A stretch of 64,000 nt of DNA from Natrinema ejinorense (GTDB lineage: Archaea > Halobacteriota > Halobacteria > Halobacteriales > Natrialbaceae), in NCBI RefSeq assembly GCF_002494345.1, contig NZ_NXNI01000001.1, forward strand, positions 124,001 to 188,000, read 5' to 3'. Both the position numbers and the translations under genes were made by a program. The notes beneath the pieces were generated by a model. The model was given only the letters and a program-made list of their open reading frames with translations. It had not been told where the DNA came from and ran no database searches. Positions 52,518 to 61,544 of this stretch are shown piece after piece. Each line of letters starts with the position of its first letter. The stretch's first letter is position 1.

Positions 52518-55016
52518 GTGAGTAATCGACGCGCGGGGAACGATCGACGCGACTGCTGTCGGCTCTGCGGGACGGCGCTCCCGGAGCGCATCGACGAGGC
52601 GGCGTCGGACGGCTTTTGTTCGACCGGCTGTCGCGATATCGCCGCCGAATACGGGACGAGCGGCGACGACGGTGCCGACCGGCGCGATAGCGAGGGGGTG
52701 CCAGTCGGCTCGACCGCGGAGCTCGAGGGACCCGCGGCCAGCCGAACGTTCTTCCGGGTCGACGGGATGCACTCGGCGACCTGCGAGGCGTTCCTCGAGT
52801 CCGTCGCCGCGGATCGCGACGGCGTGACCGACGCCGAGGCGAGTTACGTCACCGAGACGGTCCGGGTCGATCACGACCCCGAACGGATCTCGGCGGACGC
52901 GCTCGAGGACGCGCTGAGTCGACTCGGCTACACGGCGTACCTGCGATCGGACGCGACCGCCGACGACGAGACCGGGGGGACCCGGCGCTCGCGCGAGATG
53001 GCCGGGCTCCGGAAGCGCCGCTCGGAAGACATGCTCGAGATGCGGTACGTGGTGGGGGTCGTCTTCGGATCCTTCCTCCTGCTCCCGTTCGTGGCGGTTC
53101 TCTACCCGATGTTCCTGACCTCGTTTACCGACTGGGGGGCCATCGCACACTTCGAGGACGCGTTTACGGGCTTTAGCGGGCCGCTGTATCTGCCCCTGTT
53201 TCTCGTGATGACGGGGGCGATCGTCTACCTGACCGGCGGCCCCCTCCTGCGGGGGGCATACGTCAGCCTGAAACTCCGGCGACCGACGACGGACCTGCTC
53301 GCGGCGCTGACGATACTCAGTGCGTACGGCTTCAGCATCGTCGTCTCCGGACTCGGGCGCAACGATCTGTACTTCGATCTGACGATCGTCGTGGCCGCAG
53401 TCGTGATGGGCGCGACCTACTACGAGGCGACGATCAAGCGCCGCGCGACCGACCGGCTCACCGACCTCACCGTCTCGCAGGTCGATACGGCTCGGCTGTA
53501 CGCCTCGGACGGATCGACGACGGAGATCCCCGTCGCTGACCTCGAGACCGGCGATCGCGTCCTCGTCCGGGAGGGCGAACGGATTCCCGTCGACGGGACG
53601 CTGGCGGACGGCGAGTGTACGGTCGACGAGGCCGTGGTGACCGGGGAGTCGCTCCCGGTCACGAAACGGGAGGGGGACGACCTGGTCGGGGGCTCTGTCG
53701 TGACGACCGATGCGGCGGTCGTCGACGTCGGCGAGCGCACGACCAGCAGCATCGATCGGCTCACGCGGGTCGTCTGGAACGTCCAGAGCGCAGACCACGG
53801 TGTCACTCGCCGCGGTGACGACGCCGCGGGGACCATCGCCCCGATCGTCCTCGCCGCTGCCGTCGTCGTCGGTGGCGGATCGTTCGTCGCCGGGGAGACC
53901 GGAGTGACCGCATCGCTGGCCGTCCTCATGACGCTCATGGTGGCGAGTCCGTGGGCGCTTGGATTCGCCACGTCGTACTCCGTCGCCGCGAGCCTGCAGG
54001 CCGCCCTCGAGCGCGGGATCGTCGTCTTCGACGAGACGGTCTTCGAACGCCTTCGCGCGGTCGACGTCGTCGTCTTCGACAAGACCGGCACGCTCACGAC
54101 CGGCGACATGACCGTTCGCGAGGTCGACGCGCCCGACGACCTCCTGGCGGCCGCCGTCGCTCTCGAGCGGCGTGCGGCCCATCCGGCGGCGGCGGCGATC
54201 ACCGAGGCCTTCGGCCCCGATTCCGCGGCGGACGGGGCGGCGACTCGAGCGGACGGCGGGTCCACGACAGCCGACACGGCGGTCGAGGAGTTTCGAACCC
54301 ACGCGACCGGCGTCGAGGGGACCGTCGATGGCCGAACGGTGCTGGTCGGTCATCCCGACCTCTTTCGGGAGCGAGGCTGGACGCTCGAGGGGGAACTCGA
54401 GGCGCGGATCGACCGCGCGCGGGCGGCCGGACGGCTCCCGGTCGTCGTCGGGCGAGACGGGACCGCGGAGGGAGTCGTAATCGTCGGTGACGAGCCCCGT
54501 GAGGGATGGGACGAGACGATCGCGGCGCTGGACGAAGCCGGAACCGATATCGTCGTTCTGACCGGCGACGACCGAACGGCCGCCGCGGTGTTCGAACGCC
54601 ATTCCGGTGTGGACGACGTCTTCGCCGGCGTGCCGCCGAACGGGAAGACGGCGGCCGTAGAGCGATTGCGAGCGGATAATCGAGTGGCGATGGTCGGCGA
54701 CGGGACGAACGATGCACCGGCCCTCGCCGCTGCCGATCTGGGGATCTCGCTGGGCAGCGGGACGGCGCTCGCGGCCGACGCGGCGGATATCGCGATCGTC
54801 GACGACGACCTCGGTGCGGTCGAGGACGCGTTCGCCCTGGCAGGGACCGCACGCGATCGGCTCCGGCAGAACCTCGCCCTGGCGTTCGTCTACAACGCGA
54901 TCGCGATCCCCGCCGCCGTACTCGGGGTCGTCAATCCGCTCGTCACCACCGTCGCCGTCGTCGCCAGTACCCTCCTGATCGTTGGAAACGCGGAACGCTC
55001 GCTCGTCGAGGACTGA
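52518..55016 (+). CDS. P1B-type metal-transporting ATPase with altered CPx motif
   Basis: An 832-residue protein from a GTG at 52518 (MSNRRAGNDRRDCC). An N-terminal cysteine cluster (CCRLCGTALP, FCSTGCRD) resembles a TRASH/YHS-type metal site. A degenerate HMA domain follows (FFRVDGMHSATCEAFLES, one Cys in place of CxxC). Catalytic motifs are normal: TGES at 375 to 378, phosphorylated Asp521 in DKTGTLT, AAHPAAAAI, and GDGTND at 727 to 732. The ion-binding segment in the sixth helix, normally CPC or SPC, reads SPW (Ser477-Pro478-Trp479). The pump therefore lacks transmembrane cysteine ligands and its ion is uncertain. Confidence 0.85.
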   Translation: MSNRRAGNDRRDCCRLCGTALPERIDEAASDGFCSTGCRDIAAEYGTSGDDGADRRDSEGVPVGSTAELEGPAASRTFFRVDGMHSATCEAFLESVAADRDGVTDAEASYVTETVRVDHDPERISADALEDALSRLGYTAYLRSDATADDETGGTRRSREMAGLRKRRSEDMLEMRYVVGVVFGSFLLLPFVAVLYPMFLTSFTDWGAIAHFEDAFTGFSGPLYLPLFLVMTGAIVYLTGGPLLRGAYVSLKLRRPTTDLLAALTILSAYGFSIVVSGLGRNDLYFDLTIVVAAVVMGATYYEATIKRRATDRLTDLTVSQVDTARLYASDGSTTEIPVADLETGDRVLVREGERIPVDGTLADGECTVDEAVVTGESLPVTKREGDDLVGGSVVTTDAAVVDVGERTTSSIDRLTRVVWNVQSADHGVTRRGDDAAGTIAPIVLAAAVVVGGGSFVAGETGVTASLAVLMTLMVASPWALGFATSYSVAASLQAALERGIVVFDETVFERLRAVDVVVFDKTGTLTTGDMTVREVDAPDDLLAAAVALERRAAHPAAAAITEAFGPDSAADGAATRADGGSTTADTAVEEFRTHATGVEGTVDGRTVLVGHPDLFRERGWTLEGELEARIDRARAAGRLPVVVGRDGTAEGVVIVGDEPREGWDETIAALDEAGTDIVVLTGDDRTAAAVFERHSGVDDVFAGVPPNGKTAAVERLRADNRVAMVGDGTNDAPALAAADLGISLGSGTALAADAADIAIVDDDLGAVEDAFALAGTARDRLRQNLALAFVYNAIAIPAAVLGVVNPLVTTVAVVASTLLIVGNAERSLVED

Positions 55017-55037
55017 TCGCTGCGAGCGGGCGGCCGT

Positions 55038-55523
55038 CTACGACTCGAGGTTCTCTCCCTGATAGCTTCCGTCGTAAACCTCCTCGTGGTCGGCTTCGGC
55101 GAAGACCAGCTGGGCGATCCGGGCCCCACGCTCGAGTTCGATATCGTGGTGGACCTGCAACAGACCCTCCCCGCGACCCTCGTAGCCGGCGTCCCACACC
55201 GCCGTGTTGAGCATACAGGAGTTGCGCATGAGCGACGAGCGAGGATAGACGAACCCGACGTGTCCGTTCGGAATCGCGATCCGTTCGCCGTAGCGGACGA
55301 CGTAGGAGCCCTCGGGCAGGTAGTAGGTGTCGGGATGCTTCTGTTCGAGTTCCTCGAGCGGGCGGGCGATCCGGTCCCCGATCTCTTTGCCGTCCCGGCC
55401 GATGCGGCCCGGTTCGAGCTGCTCGAAGACGACGTCCGCGGTGAGATCAACCCCGTTTGGCTGGATCTGTGCGTCGGTCGTCGGCGAGACGTGGTCGGCA
55501 ACGAAGGCACCGGAGCGGAACAT
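55038..55523 (-). CDS. dUTPase/dCTP deaminase family protein
   Basis: A 161-residue protein from the ATG at 55523 (MFRSGAFVADHVSPTTD). The trimeric dUTPase-like fold is visible as IQPNGVDLTADVVFEQ, HVGFVYPRSSLMRNSCMLNTAVWDAGYEG and the C-terminal RGARIAQLVFAEADHEEVY. The family either hydrolyses dUTP or deaminates dCTP, keeping uracil out of DNA. I cannot choose between the two; the PRSSLMRN loop matches haloarchaeal proteins annotated as dUTP nucleotidohydrolases. It is divergent from aconitase. Confidence 0.85.
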   Translation of the reverse strand: MFRSGAFVADHVSPTTDAQIQPNGVDLTADVVFEQLEPGRIGRDGKEIGDRIARPLEELEQKHPDTYYLPEGSYVVRYGERIAIPNGHVGFVYPRSSLMRNSCMLNTAVWDAGYEGRGEGLLQVHHDIELERGARIAQLVFAEADHEEVYDGSYQGENLES

Positions 55524-55800
55524 GGCGTTGTCTGTCCACCCAACGCCTCGGCGACGAGAAAAGCGTATCCGTTCGAATCGACCCACCAGTTCGGTACCGT
55601 TCGACACGCCCTCGTTGCGCGGGACCGGTCGGCACCCCGCTCGAAACGACGTATGGGGTGGAGCGGTTCCCCACGGTGAACGAACGGTCACTCGTTGGGC
55701 AATACTCACTCGATACCCCCCGTTTTGGGCCCCTGACGGCGGTCGCCGCTCGCAGAAACACGCTGGATTTATCAGGACGGAAAGCCCAGTTCTGGGTGCT

Positions 55801-57774
55801 ATGGGACAGACTCTCACCGAAAAGATTCTCGACGACCACCTCGTCGAGGGCGAACTCGAGACCGGCGAGGAAATCGGGATCGAGATCGATCAGGTACTTA
55901 CGCAGGACACGACCGGGACCATGGTCTGGCTCCAGTTCGAAGCGATGGGGCTAGACGAGGTCCAGACCGAGATCGCAGCGCAGTACTGCGACCACCAGAC
56001 TTATCAGTTCGACTTCAAGAATACCGACGACCACCGTTTCCTCCGCTCTGCAGCCGGTAAATACGGCGCTCACTTCTCCCGACCCGGTAACGGTATCTGC
56101 CACAACGTCCACCGCGAGAACTTCGCGGCCCCCGGCAAGACGCTGCTGGGTTCGGACAGCCACACGCCCACGCCCGGCGGCCTCGGCGAACTCGCCATCG
56201 GCGCCGGCGGGATCGACGTCACCGTCGCCATGGGTGGCGCTCCCTACTACATCGAGATGCCCGAAGTCGTCAACGTCCGCCTCGAGGGCGAGCTCCCCGA
56301 GTGGGCCACCGCGAAAGACATCATCCTCGAGATGCTCCGTCGCCTCTCCGTCAAGGGCGGCGTCGGCAAGATCCTCGAGTACACCGGTCCGGGCGTCGAA
56401 ACCCTGACCGCACCCGAGCGGATGACCATCACCAACATGGGCACCGAGCTCGGTGCGACCACGTCGATCTTCCCGACCGACGAGCAGACCGAGGATTACC
56501 TCCAGCGCGTCGGCCGCGGCGACGAGTACGTCGAGCTCCAGCCCGACGACGACGCCGACTACGACGACGAGATCGTCGTCGACCTCTCCGACCTCGAGCC
56601 GCTGATCGCACAGCCCTCGATGCCGGACAAGGTCGTTCCCGTCAGCGAAGTCGAAGGCGAGTCCGTCGAGCAGGTCATCGTCGGCTCCTGTACGAACGGC
56701 GGCTACGAGGACATCCTCCCCGTCGCCAAGATGCTCGAGGGTCGCGAGACCTCGATGGAGACCGAGACGATCGTCGCACCCGGCTCCAAGCAGGCCTCCG
56801 AGATGCTCGCCCGCGAGGGCTGGGTCGCGGAGATGATGGCCGCCGGCGTCAACTTCTCCGAGGCGACGTGTGGTGCCTGTATCGGCATCGGTCACGTCCC
56901 CTCCTCGGATTCGGTCTCGCTGCGCACCTTCAACCGCAACTTCGAGGGCCGCTCGGGCATCGAAGACGACAACGTCTACCTCTGCTCGCCGGAGGTCGCC
57001 GCCGCGGCCTCGCTCAAGGGCGAAATCGTCGACCCACGAAACCTCGCCGACGAACTCGGCGACCTCGAAGCGCCCGGCGTCGAACTCCCCGACGAGTACG
57101 ACGGCTCCAAGACGGACCTCATCGCCCCCGACGAGGCTGTCGACGACGAGCTCATCAAGGGCCCGAACATCGGCGACGTGCCGCTGAAAGACCAGCTCGG
57201 CACCGACATTCAGGGCGAAGCGCTCCTGAAGATGGAGGACAACATCACGACCGACCACATCATCCCTGCGACCCAGGACATCCTGATGTACCGGTCGAAC
57301 GTCCCCAAACTGAGCGAGTTCACCCTCAGCCGCGTCGATGACACCTTCGCCCAGCGCGCACTGGATGCCGACGGTGGCTTCCTCGTCGCCGGCGAGAACT
57401 ACGGGCAGGGCTCCTCGCGAGAACACGCCGCTCTCTGTCCGATGTACCTCGGTATCGAGGGCGTCCTCGCACAGAGCTTCGCACGCATCCACCGTGCGAA
57501 CCTCTTCAACTTCGGGATCGTCCCGCTGACGATCGACGAGGACACCTACGAGAACATCGACCAGGGCGACAACGTTGAGATCGTCGACGACGTCTACGAC
57601 GCCGTCACCAGCGGACAGGAGGAGTTCACCGTCCGCATCAACGGCGAAGACGAGTACACGGCGACGCTGGACGCCTCCGAGCGCGAACGCGCAATCCTCG
57701 CCGCCGGTGGCAAGCTCGCCTGGACGAAAGAGCAGGCCGAAGGCGGCAGCGGCGCGACGCCCGCCGACGACTGA
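55801..57774 (+). CDS. acnA: Aconitate hydratase
   Basis: A 657-residue protein from the ATG at 55801 (MGQTLTEKILDDHLVEG). It interconverts citrate and isocitrate in the TCA cycle using a 4Fe-4S cluster. Cluster cysteines are Cys297 (VGSCTNGGYED), Cys357 and Cys360 (ATCGACIGIGH). Substrate-binding segments are GSDSHTPTPGGLGELAIGAG and FNRNFEGRSG, with the swivelling C-terminal domain carrying GENYGQGSSREHAA. The length fits the shorter archaeal/mitochondrial-like aconitases. Monocistronic. Confidence 0.95.
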   Translation: MGQTLTEKILDDHLVEGELETGEEIGIEIDQVLTQDTTGTMVWLQFEAMGLDEVQTEIAAQYCDHQTYQFDFKNTDDHRFLRSAAGKYGAHFSRPGNGICHNVHRENFAAPGKTLLGSDSHTPTPGGLGELAIGAGGIDVTVAMGGAPYYIEMPEVVNVRLEGELPEWATAKDIILEMLRRLSVKGGVGKILEYTGPGVETLTAPERMTITNMGTELGATTSIFPTDEQTEDYLQRVGRGDEYVELQPDDDADYDDEIVVDLSDLEPLIAQPSMPDKVVPVSEVEGESVEQVIVGSCTNGGYEDILPVAKMLEGRETSMETETIVAPGSKQASEMLAREGWVAEMMAAGVNFSEATCGACIGIGHVPSSDSVSLRTFNRNFEGRSGIEDDNVYLCSPEVAAAASLKGEIVDPRNLADELGDLEAPGVELPDEYDGSKTDLIAPDEAVDDELIKGPNIGDVPLKDQLGTDIQGEALLKMEDNITTDHIIPATQDILMYRSNVPKLSEFTLSRVDDTFAQRALDADGGFLVAGENYGQGSSREHAALCPMYLGIEGVLAQSFARIHRANLFNFGIVPLTIDEDTYENIDQGDNVEIVDDVYDAVTSGQEEFTVRINGEDEYTATLDASERERAILAAGGKLAWTKEQAEGGSGATPADD

Positions 57775-57952
57775 TCGTCACTCGACGATTCGGTCGCCAA
57801 CCCCCCACTTTTGTTTTTTCACCGGGCTCGAGTGGCGATGCTCTCGTCGTCGGGGACCGGTCGACCGCTCGCCGTCGAGGACTGCCCACCGACTCCGGCA
57901 ACGACACCGGACAACGTCACCGTCATATCGCTTGGCCCGATAGCACGACCGA

Positions 57953-58876
57953 ATGCCTGCCGGTGGACACGCGAACGCTGGCTATCGACGCCTGTTCGAT
58001 CGCGACGGCCTGACCTTCGGTGCCGGCTTTCCGCTCACGGGAGCGAACCGCTCGACGCCGACCGTCGCGGACGAACTACACCTCGCACAGCACGCCGAGT
58101 CGGTCGGGTTCGACGGGCTCTGGGCCCGCGACGTCCCGACCTACTGGCCGAAGTTCGGCGATTCGGGCCAGACGTTCGACACCTGGCCGTGGCTCTCCCA
58201 CGTCGCCGCCCACACCGACGACATCGCGCTGGGGACCTCGAGTATCGTCCTCACGCTCCGCCATCCGCTCCACGTCGCGAAATCCGCGGCGACGGTCGAC
58301 CGACTCTCCGACGGGCGGCTCGTCCTCGGCGTCGCCTCCGGCGACCGCGATCCGGAGTACCCCGCCTTCGACGTCGATCCCGGCGAACGCGGCCAACTGT
58401 TCCGCGAGCGCGTCGGCGCGCTCCGGACCGTCTGGCGCGAGGAGTTCCCCGACCTCGAGGGCCGGTGGGGGAGCCTCGAGGGCGACCTCGACGTGGTTCC
58501 CAAACCGACGACCGAGACGCTCCCCCTCCTTCCGACCGGCCACGCTCGCCAGTCCCGCGAGTGGATCGCCGAGCACGGCGACGGCTGGCTGTTCTATCAC
58601 CTGCCCGAACGGACGCTCGAGGACTATCTTACGGACTGGCGCGAGGCCGCCGGCGAGAAACCGTTTACCATCGCCGTCCGGGTCGAGCTGGCCGACGATC
58701 CGACGGCCGAGCCGGAGCCGCTCCACCTCGGCTATCGAGCCGGCGTCGGGTGGTTCCGAGACTACTTCCGCCGGCTCGAGTCGTACGGACTCGATCACGC
58801 GATCGTCGGGATTCAAAACGACGACCGTGAGGCGGCGCTGTCGACGTTCGCCGACGAGGTACTCGATCGGTTCTAG
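57953..58876 (+). CDS. LLM class flavin-dependent oxidoreductase
   Basis: A 307-residue member of the luciferase-like monooxygenase superfamily (TIM barrel binding FMN or F420). Motifs include TFGAGFPLTGANR, HLAQHAESVGFDGLWARDVP, GTSSIVLTLRHPLHVAKSAATVDRLSDGRLVLGVASGD (family signature) and the closing LESYGLDHAIVGIQND. In haloarchaea such enzymes commonly use F420. The substrate is unknown. It stands alone, about 180 bases after aconitase, and is convergent with the small gene at 58994. Confidence 0.85.
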   Translation: MPAGGHANAGYRRLFDRDGLTFGAGFPLTGANRSTPTVADELHLAQHAESVGFDGLWARDVPTYWPKFGDSGQTFDTWPWLSHVAAHTDDIALGTSSIVLTLRHPLHVAKSAATVDRLSDGRLVLGVASGDRDPEYPAFDVDPGERGQLFRERVGALRTVWREEFPDLEGRWGSLEGDLDVVPKPTTETLPLLPTGHARQSREWIAEHGDGWLFYHLPERTLEDYLTDWREAAGEKPFTIAVRVELADDPTAEPEPLHLGYRAGVGWFRDYFRRLESYGLDHAIVGIQNDDREAALSTFADEVLDRF

Positions 58877-58993
58877 CCGCCGTCTCACGACCGTCGTCAC
58901 GTCTCTCGAGGCCGAGATGGACCGTCCCCACCAGCCGCGTTCGACCACTGCGCCGGTCGGGGACCCGTCAGCGATACTGCACCCGTTCCGCCC

Positions 58994-59434
58994 CTACTCC
59001 TCTCGCCGAGCGCGGTCCCGCAGTCGCTGTTTCTGGCGGCGCTCGGTCACGTGATCGATGCCGTCCGCCAGTTCGTCCCTGACGACGTCCTCGAACGCGT
59101 CGACCTCCTCGAGGAACGTCCCCGAGAACTCCTCGACGAGTTCGAACGTCCACTGGTCGCTGACCGCGCCCGCGGGGAGGTGGTCGTCCCGGAGTTCGTT
59201 CGCCCACTCCTCGCGGCCGGCCTCGCGGAGGCGATCTTCGGCCTCGCCCATCCGATCCATCGCGTGGCCGAGCTCGTGGTGGAACTCGAGCAAGGTGCCG
59301 TAGGCGCGGTAGACGTGTTCGATCCCCAACTGGAGTTCGTGGAGAGCCGCCCGTTCGGCGTCGCTCAGTTCGAGATCGGCGGGGATGTCGTCAGCGTCGG
59401 GACCGGGGTCGGCGTCGGTGTCGTCGACAGTCAT
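58994..59434 (-). CDS. Conserved haloarchaeal hypothetical protein, helical
   Basis: A 146-residue protein from the ATG at 59434 (MTVDDTDADPGPDADD). After an acidic head it consists of amphipathic helices: ERAALHELQLGIEHVYRAYG, LLEFHHELGHAMDRMGEAED, FELVEEFSGTFLEEVDAFED and a basic end QKQRLRDRARRE. The HHELGH run suggests possible metal binding, but the pattern is not a recognised motif. No family function is known to me. It lies 62 bases downstream of the beta-CASP nuclease gene and may be in its transcript. Confidence 0.65.
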   Translation of the reverse strand: MTVDDTDADPGPDADDIPADLELSDAERAALHELQLGIEHVYRAYGTLLEFHHELGHAMDRMGEAEDRLREAGREEWANELRDDHLPAGAVSDQWTFELVEEFSGTFLEEVDAFEDVVRDELADGIDHVTERRQKQRLRDRARREE

Positions 59435-59496
59435 GGCCACGACGACGGTCGCTCGTCGGAAAACGGTCGGCGTTGCCCGTGCCGGACGGGGCCCGA

Positions 59497-60735
59497 TCAG
59501 AGTTCGAGGCGCGCGCCCAGGTCCGGCGCGGTCGCGTCGTAGCCGTCCGCGCGCAGTTCGTCGGTGAACGCCGCACAGCGGTCGCCGTGATTGACGAGGA
59601 CTCGCGTGTCCCCGTAGGACTCGAGGAACGCGTCGAGCCCCTCCCGGTCCGCGTGCGCGGAGAAGTCGTACTGCTCGACCCGGGCGCTGACCGGCATCAC
59701 TCGGCCGTCGATCTCGGCGCTGCCGGTCTCGAGGAGATCGCGACCGGGCGTCCCCTCGACCTGATAGCCGGTCATTGCGATCTTGTTCGTCGGATGGGCT
59801 CGGATCGCGGGCACGTAAGTCATCGCGGGGCCGCCGTGAAGCATCCCGCTCGTCGTGACGATGACCGTGTTCTGTTCGGCGATCCGCTCGCGCTGTCCGT
59901 CGCGACCGTCGACGAACCGGGCGTTGGCCCTCGCCCGGCGCAACAGCTCCGGATCGCGAAGGAACTCGCGGTTCCGATCGCGCAAGAACAGTTCCGTGAC
60001 GCGTTTGCCCATTCCGTCGACGTAGCACTCGAGGTCGTACGCCTCGCAGATGCAGAGGACTTCCTGGGTCCGGCCGATGCCGAATGCGGGGACGATGACA
60101 GTACCGCCCTCCCAGATCGTCGTCCGGAGGCTCTCGGCGAATTCGCGTTCGATCTCCTCGCGAGGCGGTCGAGTCACGTCCGAGTAGGTACTCTCACAGA
60201 CGACGACGTCGGCGTCGGGCCGTGCGGTCGTTCCGGCGAGCAGCCGTTGCTCCTCGGTGTGGAAGTCGCCGGTGTAGAGCAGGCGGGTGTCGCCGTCATC
60301 GACCAGCACGTGGGCGCTACCGGGGACGTGGCCGGCGTCGAAGAAGGTGATCTCGTAGCCCGCGGCCTCGAAGGACTCCTCGTAGCCGTGGGTCTCGGAG
60401 ACTTCCGCGACGCGGGCGAGTTCCGCCTCGGTGAACGGACAGTCGTAGCTGCCGCCGTGGAGCTTCAGCGTGTCCCGAGCGAGTACCATGGTGAGGTCGT
60501 AGGTCGGCGGCGTCCAGTGGATCTCGGGACGTGCGTCGCCGGACAGCAGCGCTGGCACCGAGCCGACGTGGTCGAGGTGACCGTGGCTGACGACGACGGC
60601 CGCGGGATCGACGTCACCGATCGGAAACGACGGCGGGTTCCCCGAGTCCATCCCGAAATCGAGCACGAGCGTCTCGTCGATACAGAGCGCGCTCCGACCG
60701 ATCTCGCCGGCACCGCCGAGAAACCGTACGTCCAT
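59497..60735 (-). CDS. Beta-CASP metallo-beta-lactamase family ribonuclease
   Basis: A 412-residue protein from the ATG at 60735 (MDVRFLGGAGEIGRSAL). The metallo-beta-lactamase core has the metal site SHGHLDHVGSVP, HVPGSAHVL and YTGDFHTEE. The beta-CASP insertion includes VIVPAFGIGRTQEVL and VTTSGMLHGGPAM, and the final histidine motifs are SAHADREGLDAF and LVNHGDRCAAF. It resembles archaeal RNase J/CPSF-like exonucleases that trim or degrade RNA. It lacks the N-terminal KH domains of aCPSF1, so it belongs to the shorter aCPSF2 or RNase J-like group. Confidence 0.9.
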   Translation of the reverse strand: MDVRFLGGAGEIGRSALCIDETLVLDFGMDSGNPPSFPIGDVDPAAVVVSHGHLDHVGSVPALLSGDARPEIHWTPPTYDLTMVLARDTLKLHGGSYDCPFTEAELARVAEVSETHGYEESFEAAGYEITFFDAGHVPGSAHVLVDDGDTRLLYTGDFHTEEQRLLAGTTARPDADVVVCESTYSDVTRPPREEIEREFAESLRTTIWEGGTVIVPAFGIGRTQEVLCICEAYDLECYVDGMGKRVTELFLRDRNREFLRDPELLRRARANARFVDGRDGQRERIAEQNTVIVTTSGMLHGGPAMTYVPAIRAHPTNKIAMTGYQVEGTPGRDLLETGSAEIDGRVMPVSARVEQYDFSAHADREGLDAFLESYGDTRVLVNHGDRCAAFTDELRADGYDATAPDLGARLEL

Positions 60736-60974
60736 TACCGAGCGGTAATGGCCCGGCCCGTTTGATGCCATCGGTTACCGTCCCGTCACTCGCATCGATC
60801 AGAGCGCGATCACTCCGCCCATCCGTTTCGGGCCGACGATCGACGCCCCAGTCGATCAGGCGGAACGCGAGGACACCGGCCACGCTCGGCCGGGTGGGAT
60901 CACGCTCGAGAACGGACTCCGGCGGAGTGGTCACCGAAAAAGAATAGGTTCAGGTACGTCAAACGAACGCACGA

Positions 60975-61493
60975 ATGAACAACACACTCGACGAGCGGGA
61001 CATCAAGATTCTCTTTGCGATCGCTGATCGGGAGACCGACAACACGGAAGTGCTCCACGAGGAGACGGGCATCCCGAAGTCGACGGTGCATTACCGCTTG
61101 CAGAACCTCAAGGAGGAGGGCGTCATCACGAACGATCTGTACGAACTCGATCTCGACGAGATCGGTTTGGGGCTCACTGTCATTTCCGAGATCTGGGCGG
61201 AGTTCGGTGAGGGGTATCAGGAGCGAGTCGGCGAGCAACTCGCCGCTATCGAGGGCGTCAACCAGGTGTATTTCACGATGGGGGATACCGACTTCGTCGT
61301 TATCGGGCGGTTGACCTCGCGGGATATGGTCGAGAGACTCGTCGAAGACTACGAATCGATCGACGAGATCACCCGGACGAGTTCGAAGTTCGTCATCTCG
61401 ACGATCAAGACGAGCGAGGGAATCGGCACGCTGCGCGATTACGGGCTCGAATCGTTTCTCGAGGCACACGGCCTGTCGGCCGACGAGGAGTAG
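60975..61493 (+). CDS. Lrp/AsnC family transcription regulator
   Basis: A 172-residue protein. The N-terminal helix-turn-helix (LDERDIKILFAIADRETDN, IPKSTVHYRLQNLKEEGVI) is followed by the ligand-sensing RAM domain (LTVISEIWAEFGEGYQERV, LAAIEGVNQVYFTMGDTDFVVIGRL). These regulators bind amino acids and act as dimers or octamers. It lies divergent from the beta-CASP gene and convergent with the acyl-CoA dehydrogenase/aminotransferase pair, which it could control. Confidence 0.9.
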   Translation: MNNTLDERDIKILFAIADRETDNTEVLHEETGIPKSTVHYRLQNLKEEGVITNDLYELDLDEIGLGLTVISEIWAEFGEGYQERVGEQLAAIEGVNQVYFTMGDTDFVVIGRLTSRDMVERLVEDYESIDEITRTSSKFVISTIKTSEGIGTLRDYGLESFLEAHGLSADEE

Positions 61494-61544
61494 CCCTCCT
61501 CGCGTCCGCTCGCGCCGATGACGGCGGTCCCCATCGTCGACCGC

